Source of the DNA: a bacterium
GTDB taxonomy: Bacteria; Acidobacteriota; Thermoanaerobaculia; Multivoradales; J023
Length of the DNA: 64,000 nt
Assembly (NCBI GenBank): GCA_024226315.1
Contig: JAAELT010000210.1
Span: forward strand, 30,688 to 94,687
Direction of reading: 5' to 3'
Shown here piece after piece: positions 50,587 to 58,699 of this stretch (the stretch's first letter is position 1; each line of letters starts with the position of its first letter). The notes below the pieces were generated by a model. The model had not been told where the DNA came from. It searched no databases and saw only the letters and a list, made by a program, of their open reading frames with translations. The translations under genes and the position numbers were made by a program.

Positions 50587-51819
50587 ATGCACTGCTTCAC
50601 GTTCTCCCAAACGAGTCTGATACGCGTTGTCCTCGCACTGAGCTTGCTGACGGCCGTCTCCCCGGTCGCCGGTGCCGGCTCGCCGGCCGGTGCCCGAGCC
50701 ACGGTGGTGCCGTTCGAGCTGGTACGCCACAAGATCCTGCTGCCGGTGAGCGTCAACGGCTCGCCGGCCTACGACTTCGTACTGGATACGGGCTCGCCGG
50801 TGATGTTGGTGGCCGATCCCGAATTGGCCGCGCCGATGAGGCTCGATCTCGAGAATCACAACATGATGCTGAACGGCGCCGGCAAGGGAAGGCCGCCGGA
50901 GGCTTCGATGGCGCGAACGGCCACGGTCGCCATCGAAACCGGGGCGGCGCGCGTCGAGCTTCCCGATCAGCCGATCTTCGTGCTGTCGGAGGATCCCGGA
51001 TTCGGCAACTACCTGGGAGTCGAGGGCTACGGAATCATCGGCAGGTCGCTGTTCGAGAGCTACGTGGTCGAGATCGACTTCGAGCGTCGGCGGCTCGTGG
51101 TCCATGACCAGGAGAGCTACGTCTACCGTGGCAGCGGCGAGGTCGTCCCGATCCGCATCGTCGGCGGCCATCCGCACTGCGACGGCACGGTGGTCCTCCC
51201 CGGTGGCGAACGTCGTACGCTCGATCTGGTCGTCGACAGCGGCGCCGGCTCGGCGCTCACCCTGATCGAGAATCCCCGCGAGGGCCTGGCCGCGCCGACG
51301 GGCGCCGTGGCGAGACGCATCGGCCGAGGCCTGAACGGCGAGATCCGCGGCGCTTTCGTCCGCCTCGGTCGGCTGGAGCTGGGATCGCTGGAGCTGCCCG
51401 GCGTGGTCGCCGCGTTCGCCCCCCGCCGCTCGGGGATCGCGCCGAACGCCCAGGCGAATCTCGGCGCCGAGATCCTGCGCCGCTTCCGGGTGATCTTCGA
51501 TTACTCGCGTCGGCGGATGATCCTCGAACCCAGCAACACATTCGCGGAGCCGTTCGACATCGACATGAGCGGCCTCGTGCTGCGCGCCGAGGGCCTGGAG
51601 CTCGACCAGCTGATCATCGAACAGGTGCGCGAGGGGTCCCCGGCGGCACTGGTCGGGATCGAGGCCGGCGACCGGCTGGTCACTCTCGACGGTCGGCAGA
51701 TGAACCTCGAAGAGGCTGTCGAGACCCTACGCCAGCGAGATGGCTACCGGATACCGTTGACCGTCGACCGGGCCGGGAAGCTGCTCGAGAAGCAGCTCAC
51801 CCTCAAGCGCGACATCTGA
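50587..51819 (+). CDS. Exported retropepsin-like aspartyl protease with a PDZ domain
   Basis: This is a 410-residue protein from ATG 50587, chosen because it opens directly on a signal peptide (residues 10-30); ATG 50542 would add 15 residues. Two aspartyl-protease half-sites are visible: FVLDTGSPVMLV (~60) and LVVDSGAGSALTL (~215), each with the D-T/S-G signature. A PDZ domain follows at ~325-405 (LIIEQVREGSPAALVGIEAGDRLVTLDG). It is probably a periplasmic protease. The pattern is common in Acidobacteriota and Bacteroidota. Confidence 0.85.
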   Translation: MHCFTFSQTSLIRVVLALSLLTAVSPVAGAGSPAGARATVVPFELVRHKILLPVSVNGSPAYDFVLDTGSPVMLVADPELAAPMRLDLENHNMMLNGAGKGRPPEASMARTATVAIETGAARVELPDQPIFVLSEDPGFGNYLGVEGYGIIGRSLFESYVVEIDFERRRLVVHDQESYVYRGSGEVVPIRIVGGHPHCDGTVVLPGGERRTLDLVVDSGAGSALTLIENPREGLAAPTGAVARRIGRGLNGEIRGAFVRLGRLELGSLELPGVVAAFAPRRSGIAPNAQANLGAEILRRFRVIFDYSRRRMILEPSNTFAEPFDIDMSGLVLRAEGLELDQLIIEQVREGSPAALVGIEAGDRLVTLDGRQMNLEEAVETLRQRDGYRIPLTVDRAGKLLEKQLTLKRDI

Positions 51820-51945
51820 GCTGGTCCGTCGGTATTGGTCCTGGCAAGGACGGTCTGAATGGTTCTTGGACTGGTGCGCCAGTGTCGATAACCTCGGCCG
51901 GCGGAGATGGCACCCAGCGGACATGGCAACCAGAGGAGAATCGAG

Positions 51946-52479
51946 ATGCGGCGACCCAATCCCGACGAATACAACGAGTACTACAGCCTCTACATCAACC
52001 AGGTTCCGGAAGGCGACATCCTGGAGATGCTCGCGACCGGCGTCCAGGCCAGCCGGAGGCTGCTCGGCGGGCTGCCGGAGGCTTGGGAGGTCTATCGCTA
52101 CGAGCCTGGCAAGTGGTCGCTCCGAGAGGTGGTCGGCCACGTGATCGACGTCGAGCGCGTGTTCGGCTACCGCGCCCTGAGTATGGCCCGGTCCGATCCC
52201 GCGCACCTGCCGGGCATGGATCAGGATCCATGGGCGGCGTCCTCCAACGCCGGGGACCGTCCGCTGGCGTCGCAGCTCGAGGATCTCGAGCGCGCCCGGG
52301 CGTCGAGCATCGCGATGTTCGAGAGCTTCGACGGGGAGACCTGGGACCGGCGCGGCACGGCCAGCGGTTTCGAGTTCACCGTCCGCGCGTTTCCCTACAT
52401 CCTGGCCGGGCACGAGATCCACCATCTGCGGGTGCTGGAGGAGAGGTACTTGAAGCCGCTGCGCGACGCCGCGGCCTGA
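51946..52479 (+). CDS. DinB/YfiT-family protein
   Basis: This is a 177-residue protein. ATG 51946 follows AGAGGAGA 7 bases upstream. It has the DinB four-helix bundle layout with metal-binding histidines in REVVGHVIDVERVF, and in ILAGHEIHHLRVLEERYL near the C-terminus. Members are often thiol-dependent S-transferases or damage-inducible proteins; no specific substrate can be named. Confidence 0.88.
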   Translation: MRRPNPDEYNEYYSLYINQVPEGDILEMLATGVQASRRLLGGLPEAWEVYRYEPGKWSLREVVGHVIDVERVFGYRALSMARSDPAHLPGMDQDPWAASSNAGDRPLASQLEDLERARASSIAMFESFDGETWDRRGTASGFEFTVRAFPYILAGHEIHHLRVLEERYLKPLRDAAA

Positions 52480-52537
52480 GGCCGGCGTCGCCGGGTGCTA
52501 CACTCCTGAGTCGAGCAACCCGCAAAAGGAGGTCCCC

Positions 52538-52963
52538 ATGTGCCGAAGGTGCCTGATCGCGCTCGTCCTGTTCGTGCTGGCGTCGTCCCCGGCGGTCGCC
52601 AAGTCGAAGACCTCCGCCGCCATCGCGGCCGCCAACGCCGCCAAGGCCGGTTTCTCCGAGCGCAACCAGCCCGAGGCCCGATCCGCCGAGGGCGTCGGCG
52701 TCGCCAACCGCTCGGTGAAAGCTGTCATCGCCGCCATCGGCCAGAACGGCGGCCTCGCGCTCGAGACCTTTGACGGCGACTGGCTCGGCACCGTCGATCC
52801 GCTCGCCATCCCGGAGTTGATCGCCCAGGACAAGACCCGCTTCGGCGGCCGCAAGCGTCTCGAAGCCAGCGACCTTGCAGTCGGCCAGCGGCTCAAGATC
52901 GTCTTTCGGGGGAACGGCTCGGAGATCCTGAAGGCGAAGGTGCTGCGCGAGCGCAGCTCGTAG
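52538..52963 (+). CDS. Small exported protein of unknown function
   Basis: This is a 141-residue protein. ATG 52538 follows AAAAGGAGG with ideal spacing. The signal peptide (CLIALVLFVLASSPAVA) is followed by a basic, alanine-rich segment and a compact domain with GLALETFDGDWLGTVDPLAIP. No family is recognised. It directly precedes the palindrome array. Confidence 0.65.
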   Translation: MCRRCLIALVLFVLASSPAVAKSKTSAAIAAANAAKAGFSERNQPEARSAEGVGVANRSVKAVIAAIGQNGGLALETFDGDWLGTVDPLAIPELIAQDKTRFGGRKRLEASDLAVGQRLKIVFRGNGSEILKAKVLRERSS

Positions 52964-53880
52964 TCGATCGCCAAGGCACGAAATCAGGCGATCCTCACAC
53001 GTGAGGACGGCCGAACCTTACGATTCGGAGGCTCGCCTCACACGTGAGGACGCTCGAACCTTACGATTCGGAAGCCTGCCTCACCCGTGAGGAGACCGAT
53101 TTCCCTTCGCCGGATCGGCGTCCTCAGCTCTGAGGCAAGCGATCTGACGCTCTCCGGTCGCTCGCCTCAGCGAAAAGCGAGGCATCCAGGCGACCGGGGT
53201 GGCTCTCCTCAGCGCTGAGGAGGGGTCCCGCGGGAGAGAGATCGCGAACCTCACGCGTGAGGAGCCCCCTCGAGAATCTGAAATGGGTCACCTCACGCCT
53301 GAGGCGCCCGAATGCGCGCGCGCGACCGCGTCCCTCACACGTGAGGGACGGCACTCGGCCAGAATCGGAGCCTCGCTTTTCGCTGAGGCAAGCGACCCGA
53401 GAGTCTCGGGAGCCCTTCTTTTCGCTGAGGCGAGCGACCTGTGTTGTTCGGGTGGCGTCCTCAGCGCTGAGGAGAGCGACCTCTGGCGCGTGGGAGCCTT
53501 TCTTTTCGTTGAGGCAAGCGCCCCGCGCGTCTTGGAAGCGTTTCGTTTCGCTGCAGCGCTCGGCGCCGATCACGGAGCGTCATGGCCGAGCGCGTACGGG
53601 GCGGGTGGGGCCGAAAGGCTCTCAGGGAAACGCAACTCGAGTTAGCGTTGATGGCTGAAGCCGGTTTCAAGGCCAAACGAGTTACTGCCGCGGGAGATGC
53701 TCGTGAGCTCCAGGAATCAGCCGAGAAGGTGGAGGGCCATCTAGGAGAGGAGAGAGCGGACGATCGCATGGTGGATAGTGACTGACGTCACACCACCGCC
53801 ACACTTTCTCCCCACCATTCCTCATCCCACCACCCGCGGCGCCACACCACGACCTTCTAATGCCTGGCAAGGAGGTCGCG
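52964..53880. other. 917-bp non-coding region holding the palindrome array
   Basis: From 52993 to 53556 the DNA is a regular array of short palindromes (listed separately). From 53557 to 53880 I see no convincing gene. A 67-codon plus-strand frame (53582-53785) has ordinary codon order but no ribosome site. The ferritin-like gene's ribosome site AAGGAGG lies at the right end. Confidence 0.6.
52993..53556. repeat. Array of about 14 palindromes at 42-43 bp pitch
   Basis: Units of 14 bp such as CCTCACACGTGAGG, CCTCACGCGTGAGG and CCTCAGCGCTGAGG start at 52993, 53036, 53079, 53122, 53207, 53249, 53291, 53333 and 53459. Units of 18 bp (CCTCAGCGAAAAGCGAGG at 53165, and its reverse-complement type CCTCGCTTTTCGCTGAGG at 53371) have less perfect versions at 53413, 53497 and, degenerate, 53539. 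Spacers are 28-29 bp beside 14-mers and usually 24 bp beside 18-mers, so the total stays 42-43. Several spacers are themselves imperfect palindromes. Forty-two base pairs is four helical turns, so the sites face one side of the DNA. Confidence 0.85.
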
Positions 53881-54696
53881 ATGAAACAACGAGAGCCCGA
53901 AGCCCGCAGCCTGCAAGCCCGATCGTCCGGCCAGTGGCACGAGCACTATGTCCGCAACGCGCGGTCCCGACTCGACGTTCCCTGGGAGCGCGGTGCAGAG
54001 ATCACACCGGAGGAGAAGGAGGCGATCGGCGAGTCGCTCCAGGCCTGGCAGCTGGGCGAGACGTCGGACGGACGGCATCTGCTGGCCGCCGCGCGACGCT
54101 ATGCCCGCCGGCAGGACGACCCGCTGTTCGTCGAGGTCGTGCGACTGTTCATCAAGGAGGAGCAGCGGCACGGACGCGAGCTGGGGCGGTTCCTCGATCT
54201 GGCGGGCATCGGCCGGGTCAGTCGCAACTGGGGCGACACGATTTTCCGCGCCTTTCGCTACTGCCTGCCGAGCATGGAGATCTGGGTCACGGTGGTGGTG
54301 ATGGTGGAGACGCTGGCGCTGCTCTACTACCGGGCGGTTCGCGACGCCACGAGCTCGAAGGTGCTGCGCCAGATCTGCGCCCAGATCCTGCGCGACGAGG
54401 TGCACCACATCCGCTTCCAGTACGAGCGGTTGGCGATCCTGCACCGGCATCGATCCTGGCCGCTGCTGGCCGCGACGCGTCTGGTGCACCGCGTGCTCTA
54501 TTCCGGCATCGTGCTGGCTGTTTGGGCCGGTCACCATCGAGCGCTTTCGGCCGGCGGCTACAGCTTCGCCACCTACTGGCAGGCTGCCTGGCTGCGCATG
54601 CGATTCGCCTGGCTGCGGATGGATCCGGTGCGGTATTCCTGGAGCGAATCGCTGGTCGAAGCAGAGCCCCAGGCGGAGCTGGCCACGGATCGGTGA
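53881..54696 (+). CDS. Ferritin-like/diiron domain protein with membrane-like segments
   Basis: This is a 271-residue protein. ATG 53881 follows AAGGAGG by 6 bases. Diiron ligand motifs IKEEQRHGREL (~95) and ILRDEVHHIRFQYE (~170) give E-x-x-H pairs. Between and after them lie hydrophobic stretches (WVTVVVMVETLALLYY and LYSGIVLAVWAG). This is the pattern of ferritin-like proteins of unknown function in many bacteria. Possible roles are iron handling, or oxidation/hydroxylation near a membrane. It is the first of three same-strand genes to 57253. Confidence 0.72.
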   Translation: MKQREPEARSLQARSSGQWHEHYVRNARSRLDVPWERGAEITPEEKEAIGESLQAWQLGETSDGRHLLAAARRYARRQDDPLFVEVVRLFIKEEQRHGRELGRFLDLAGIGRVSRNWGDTIFRAFRYCLPSMEIWVTVVVMVETLALLYYRAVRDATSSKVLRQICAQILRDEVHHIRFQYERLAILHRHRSWPLLAATRLVHRVLYSGIVLAVWAGHHRALSAGGYSFATYWQAAWLRMRFAWLRMDPVRYSWSESLVEAEPQAELATDR

Positions 54697-54741
54697 CAGC
54701 CGGCGGTGAATCATCCGCTCGCCGCGCGCGTAGAGAGCGGC

Positions 54742-55995
54742 ATGAGCCGCAAGGGAATCCTGTTCGCCGTCGGTGGGCTGCTGGTCGCGGCCGCCGGCCT
54801 CCTGCTCTTCGTCCAGCATCGCGGTGCCCGCAGGCTGGCCGAGGCGCTGGCGCGCTTCGAGTTGGAGATCGGTACGCTCGATCCGTTGGCTCACGCGCCG
54901 CCCGATCTGCCGGACGCGGAGAACGCGGCCTTCTGGTTCGGCAAGGGCCACGCGGCTTTGGTTCTTGACGACACCGATCGGGCCGCGCTGACGGATTTCT
55001 GGGACAACGACCGCGAGGCCCTGGGGCCCGCGGTCGAGGCCTTCCTGGAACGCAACGGCACGGCCCTCGGGCATTTCCGCCATGCCGGCGAGCTGCGGTT
55101 CTCGTCCTGGGGGGTCGGGTATGACACGGGGCCGAATCCGCCGATGCCCGATCTGCTGGAGCAGCTCTGGGTCAAGAAAGTGATCGCCACCGACGCCCGC
55201 GCGGCTCTCGCGGCGGGCGACTTGAAGCGCGTGGCGGCCGACGCCCGGGCCCTGGCGTCACTGCACCGGAGTCTCGAGCGTGAGCCGCTATTGATCTTCC
55301 AGCTCATCGCCGGAAGCGTCGAGCTGAGCCATCACGATCTCGTCCAGCGGATTCTGCTGAGCGACCTTGGAGATACCGAGCTGCTTCGGGAGCTGGCGGA
55401 GCAGCTCGACGCGAGGTCGACTGGCGAGGCGTTGCGGGCGGCGTTCGCCGTCGAGGGCTCGTGGATGAAGAGCACCATCGAGCAGTCCACCGAGGACGCC
55501 GGCCCGTTGTGGAAAAGGCTACGTAACGCGCCGGCAAGGGTCTGGGCACCGTACGAGAGCGCAGCGGGCGTCGATCTCTATTACCGTGTGGCCACCGCGG
55601 TGGAGCTGCCGGCGACACGGATCGAGACCCATGTGTATTCCGCGCCCAAGTCGACTCCGGTCATGGGGATCATCGCTGAGATGCTGGTCCCCAACCTGAT
55701 CGACGGGCTCGAGAAGCACCGCGCCACCGTCGCCGCCCGCCGGTTGGCCCGGCTGGCGATCGAGCTGCGCCTGCACGCCCTCGAGCACGGCGACTACCCG
55801 GCGAGCCTCGAAGGCTTCCCGGGAGGCGAGCCGAGTGATCCCTATGCTGAGGGCTCGGTGCGGTTCGAGCGCTCGGAGGACGGCACGGTCACCGTGTCCT
55901 TCCCCGGCGCCGACGGCTACTGGCAGCGGCGATATTCCCACCCGATGCGCAACAAGCCGATCTTCGTCTGGCGGCTGCCGGGAGGGTTGAGATAA
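54742..55995 (+). CDS. Membrane-anchored protein of unknown function
   Basis: This is a 417-residue protein from ATG 54742, which puts a single hydrophobic anchor (ILFAVGGLLVAAAGLLLFV) at residues 5-24; a GTG at 54706 would add 12 residues. The rest is a soluble, helix-rich domain with PPDLPDAENAAFWFGKGHA and a C-terminal beta-like part (YPASLEGFPGGEPSDPY) resembling pilin-like or G-domain tails of secretion proteins. No enzymatic motif is seen. It lies between the ferritin-like and sterol-desaturase-like genes. Confidence 0.6.
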   Translation: MSRKGILFAVGGLLVAAAGLLLFVQHRGARRLAEALARFELEIGTLDPLAHAPPDLPDAENAAFWFGKGHAALVLDDTDRAALTDFWDNDREALGPAVEAFLERNGTALGHFRHAGELRFSSWGVGYDTGPNPPMPDLLEQLWVKKVIATDARAALAAGDLKRVAADARALASLHRSLEREPLLIFQLIAGSVELSHHDLVQRILLSDLGDTELLRELAEQLDARSTGEALRAAFAVEGSWMKSTIEQSTEDAGPLWKRLRNAPARVWAPYESAAGVDLYYRVATAVELPATRIETHVYSAPKSTPVMGIIAEMLVPNLIDGLEKHRATVAARRLARLAIELRLHALEHGDYPASLEGFPGGEPSDPYAEGSVRFERSEDGTVTVSFPGADGYWQRRYSHPMRNKPIFVWRLPGGLR

Positions 55996-56002
55996 TGGCG
56001 CC

Positions 56003-57253
56003 GTGCAAGGCCTCAACCTCATCGCCCTGTCCATCCCGGTCTTCTTCGCACTGATCGGCATCGAGCTCCTGGTCGCACGGCTCCGCGGCGAGAAGCTCTA
56101 CCGCTTCAACGACTCGATCAACGATCTGAGCTGCGGCATCCTGCAGCAGGCGCTGGGCGTCTTCACCAAGGCGATCGTCTTTGGCGGCTACGTGCTCCTC
56201 TTCGAGGCCGGGCACCTGTTCGAGATCTCGGCCACGTCTCCGGTGACCTGGGTGCTGTGCTTTCTCGGGGTCGACTTCTTCTACTACTGGTTCCACCGGG
56301 TCAGCCACGAATCGGCGCTGCCCTGGGGCGCCCACGTGGTGCACCACTCGAGCGAGGAATACAACCTGGCCGTCGCCCTGCGCCAGGGTTCCTTCCAGCC
56401 GCTGTTCAGCTGGATCTTCTACCTGCCGCTCGCGGTGCTCGGGTTCCCGCCGCTGGTCTTCCTGACTTGTTCGAGCTTGAACACCCTCTACCAGTTCTGG
56501 ATCCACACCCGCACCATCGGCAAGCTCGGCCCCCTGGAGTGGGTGCTCAACACGCCGTCGCACCACCGGGTCCACCACGGCTGCGACGACAAGTACCTCG
56601 ACAGGAACTACGCCGGCACGCTGATCGTGTGGGATCGCCTGTTTGGTTCCTTCCAGGAAGAGGAAGAAGAGCCCACCTACGGCATTACGCATCCGCTCAG
56701 GAGCTGGAACCCGCTGTGGGCCAACGTGCATTTCTACGCCGATCTCGTGCAGAAGGGCCGCGGAGCCCCGAGCCTGGCTCAGAAGATCAAGGTGTGGTTC
56801 GCCCCGCCCGGCTACCGGCCGGAATGGGACTCGCCCTGGCCCCCGGAGAGCGATCACGAGACGCCTTTGACCCACGGCGACGCCGGCAAGTACGACTCGG
56901 CGGCGCCGAAGGGTCTCTACGGCTACGTCTGGCTCCAGTTCCTGGTCACCGTGGCGCTGACCGTCTTCCTGCTCTTTCGCGGCAGCGATCTTTCGCTCGC
57001 CGAGCGCGTGGCACTGGTCCTGCTGATCGCCTGGACGGCGACCAACCTCGGCGGCATCTTCGATCTCAAGCGCTGGCTGCTGCTTTCGGAGCTTTCACGG
57101 CTCGCCGTGTTGTGGGGTCTGGGGGTGCTGTGGGTGGGCCCCGAGGCCCGCCTCGCCGTCGTGGTCGCCGGCGCGCTGGCGGCGGGTGGCTTCGCGTCCT
57201 GGCTCCTGCGCTACCGAGGACACCTGGGAGGGGCGGAGCCAGTCACGGAGTGA
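56003..57253 (+). CDS. Sterol desaturase/alkylglycerol monooxygenase-family membrane diiron enzyme
   Basis: This is a 416-residue protein with a GTG start 8 bp after the preceding stop. It has four or more N-terminal membrane segments and three histidine boxes: WFHRVSHE, HVVHHSSEEYN and HRVHHGCDDKYLDRN. These bind two irons in fatty-acid hydroxylase superfamily enzymes. The position of the boxes and the C-terminal extra membrane helices resemble alkylglycerol monooxygenase rather than C-4 sterol oxidases. Lipid hydroxylation or ether-lipid cleavage is likely; the substrate is unknown. Confidence 0.82.
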   Translation: MQGLNLIALSIPVFFALIGIELLVARLRGEKLYRFNDSINDLSCGILQQALGVFTKAIVFGGYVLLFEAGHLFEISATSPVTWVLCFLGVDFFYYWFHRVSHESALPWGAHVVHHSSEEYNLAVALRQGSFQPLFSWIFYLPLAVLGFPPLVFLTCSSLNTLYQFWIHTRTIGKLGPLEWVLNTPSHHRVHHGCDDKYLDRNYAGTLIVWDRLFGSFQEEEEEPTYGITHPLRSWNPLWANVHFYADLVQKGRGAPSLAQKIKVWFAPPGYRPEWDSPWPPESDHETPLTHGDAGKYDSAAPKGLYGYVWLQFLVTVALTVFLLFRGSDLSLAERVALVLLIAWTATNLGGIFDLKRWLLLSELSRLAVLWGLGVLWVGPEARLAVVVAGALAAGGFASWLLRYRGHLGGAEPVTE

Positions 57254-57263
57254 TCAGGTTCAG

Positions 57264-57995
57264 CTACAGATGAAACCGGGCGCCCTCGAGCTTGGCGCCG
57301 AGGAAGATGGCGCCCTCCAGACTCGCGCCTTCCAGGTTGGCCCCCTCCAGATTGGCGCCGTCGAGCTTGGCGCTCCTGAGATCGGCCTTCGAGAGGTCGG
57401 CCTGCCGCAGATCGGCCTTCTGGAGATCGGCGCCTTTGAGCTCGGTCCCGGCCAGGCAGGCACCGCGTAGGGCAGCGCCCTCGAGTCGGCCGCCTTCGAG
57501 GTTGGCACCGGCGAGATTGGCGCCCTGCAGGCTGGCATCCCTCAGGTCGACGTCCCGGGCAAAGACCTGCTCCAGGTCGGCGCCGTCGAGCTTCGCCGCG
57601 CGCAGATCGGCGGCGCGCAGGTTGGCCTTCCGCAGACGGGCGCCCTCGAGGTTGGCATTCCTGAGATCGGCGCGAGCCAGGTGGGAGTCCGCCAGCTGGC
57701 AGCCGCCGAGATCGGCCTCGAAGAGATCGGCGGCGCGCAGGTAGGCGTCGTCGAGGTTCGCCTGGCGCAGATTCGCGCGCCGAAGGTTGGAGCGCTTGAA
57801 GTAGGCGCCCTTCAGATTGGCGCCCTCGAAGTTGGCGCTCTCCAGGTTGGCGCCGCCGAGCACGGCCTTGGCAAGCTCGGCACCTCCGAGATCCGATCCC
57901 TCGAGCTCGAGATCCTCGGGGTCGTTCTCCTCCCGCCACCGGTTCCAGGACTCCGCGCCCTGCTGGAGGACTCTCAATTGTTCGGCATTGGTCAT
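57264..57995 (-). CDS. Pentapeptide-repeat protein
   Basis: This is a 243-residue protein. From about residue 28 to the end nearly every fifth residue is L or F in the A(D/N)LxX pattern (for example LGGANLESANFEGANLKGA), giving a right-handed quadrilateral beta-helix. Roughly 40 repeats are present. Such proteins can mimic DNA and protect gyrase, or act as scaffolds. No signal peptide and no extra domain are seen, so the role is open. Confidence 0.93.
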   Translation of the reverse strand: MTNAEQLRVLQQGAESWNRWREENDPEDLELEGSDLGGAELAKAVLGGANLESANFEGANLKGAYFKRSNLRRANLRQANLDDAYLRAADLFEADLGGCQLADSHLARADLRNANLEGARLRKANLRAADLRAAKLDGADLEQVFARDVDLRDASLQGANLAGANLEGGRLEGAALRGACLAGTELKGADLQKADLRQADLSKADLRSAKLDGANLEGANLEGASLEGAIFLGAKLEGARFHL

Positions 57996-58151
57996 CCAGA
58001 TCCCCGGCTGTTTCTACCATGAGACGTTGCCGCGACACCACCCAGAAAGCCGATCCTTTGCTGTAGACTGCCGTGGTCGAACAAGAGAGAGATCGCCTGT
58101 GGGGATCGCGCCTCCGTGCGATCTCCAACGGCCAACCCACGGAGGCTCGAG

Positions 58152-58640
58152 ATGAAATACGTCGAGATGAAATACGCGGCCTGGACCCTCGCCCTGATGC
58201 TGCTCCTTACGGCTGGCGGCCCCAGCCTCTACGCCCACTGCCAGATCCCCTGCGGAATCTACGACGACGAAGCGCGATTCACCCTCATGCTCGAGGACGT
58301 GACGACCATCGAGAAGTCGATGAAGCAGATTGCGGAGATCGGCGGTCAGGAGAAGCCGAACTGGAACCAGCTGGCACGGTGGGTCGGTAACAAGGAAGAT
58401 CATGCCGCCAAGCTGAGCGAGACGGTGACCTACTACTTCATGGCCCAGCGCATCAAGCCGCCGGCGGACCACAACGACGAGAAGGCGCACGCCAAGTACG
58501 TCAAAGAGGTCACCCTGCTGCACCAGATGTTGGTGCACTCGATGAAGGCCAAGCAGACCACGGATCTGGAGCACGTCGAGCACCTGCGCTCCCTGATCGG
58601 CAAGTTCAAGCACTCCTACATGGGAGAGCACTCGCACTGA
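58152..58640 (+). CDS. sodN: Nickel superoxide dismutase with a Sec signal peptide
   Basis: This is a 162-residue precursor. ATG 58152 follows GGAGG by 6 bases. The nickel hook HCQIPCGIYDDEAR begins exactly after a signal peptide (WTLALMLLLTAGGPSLYA), so signal peptidase would expose His1 and Cys2, the free N-terminus needed to bind nickel. In Streptomyces this is done by a separate SodX peptidase acting on a short propeptide; no sodX is nearby. The mature part would be 134 residues, slightly longer than the classic 117, with a His-rich end. It disproportionates superoxide, here probably in the periplasm. Confidence 0.9.
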   Translation: MKYVEMKYAAWTLALMLLLTAGGPSLYAHCQIPCGIYDDEARFTLMLEDVTTIEKSMKQIAEIGGQEKPNWNQLARWVGNKEDHAAKLSETVTYYFMAQRIKPPADHNDEKAHAKYVKEVTLLHQMLVHSMKAKQTTDLEHVEHLRSLIGKFKHSYMGEHSH

Positions 58641-58699
58641 CGCCGGTCTGATCGGCGCCCTGAACGCTCTCGGACACCACTCGACACAGGAGGCAAGGA

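Noticed and set aside
52993..53556. CRISPR array.
   Set aside because: Repeats are 14-18 bp, differ in their cores, and change type and direction along the array; spacers are palindrome-like rather than unrelated. No cas gene is present in the window.
53582..53785. 67-codon plus-strand ORF after the palindrome array.
   Set aside because: No ribosome site, no recognisable motif, and it begins right where the degenerate last repeat ends.
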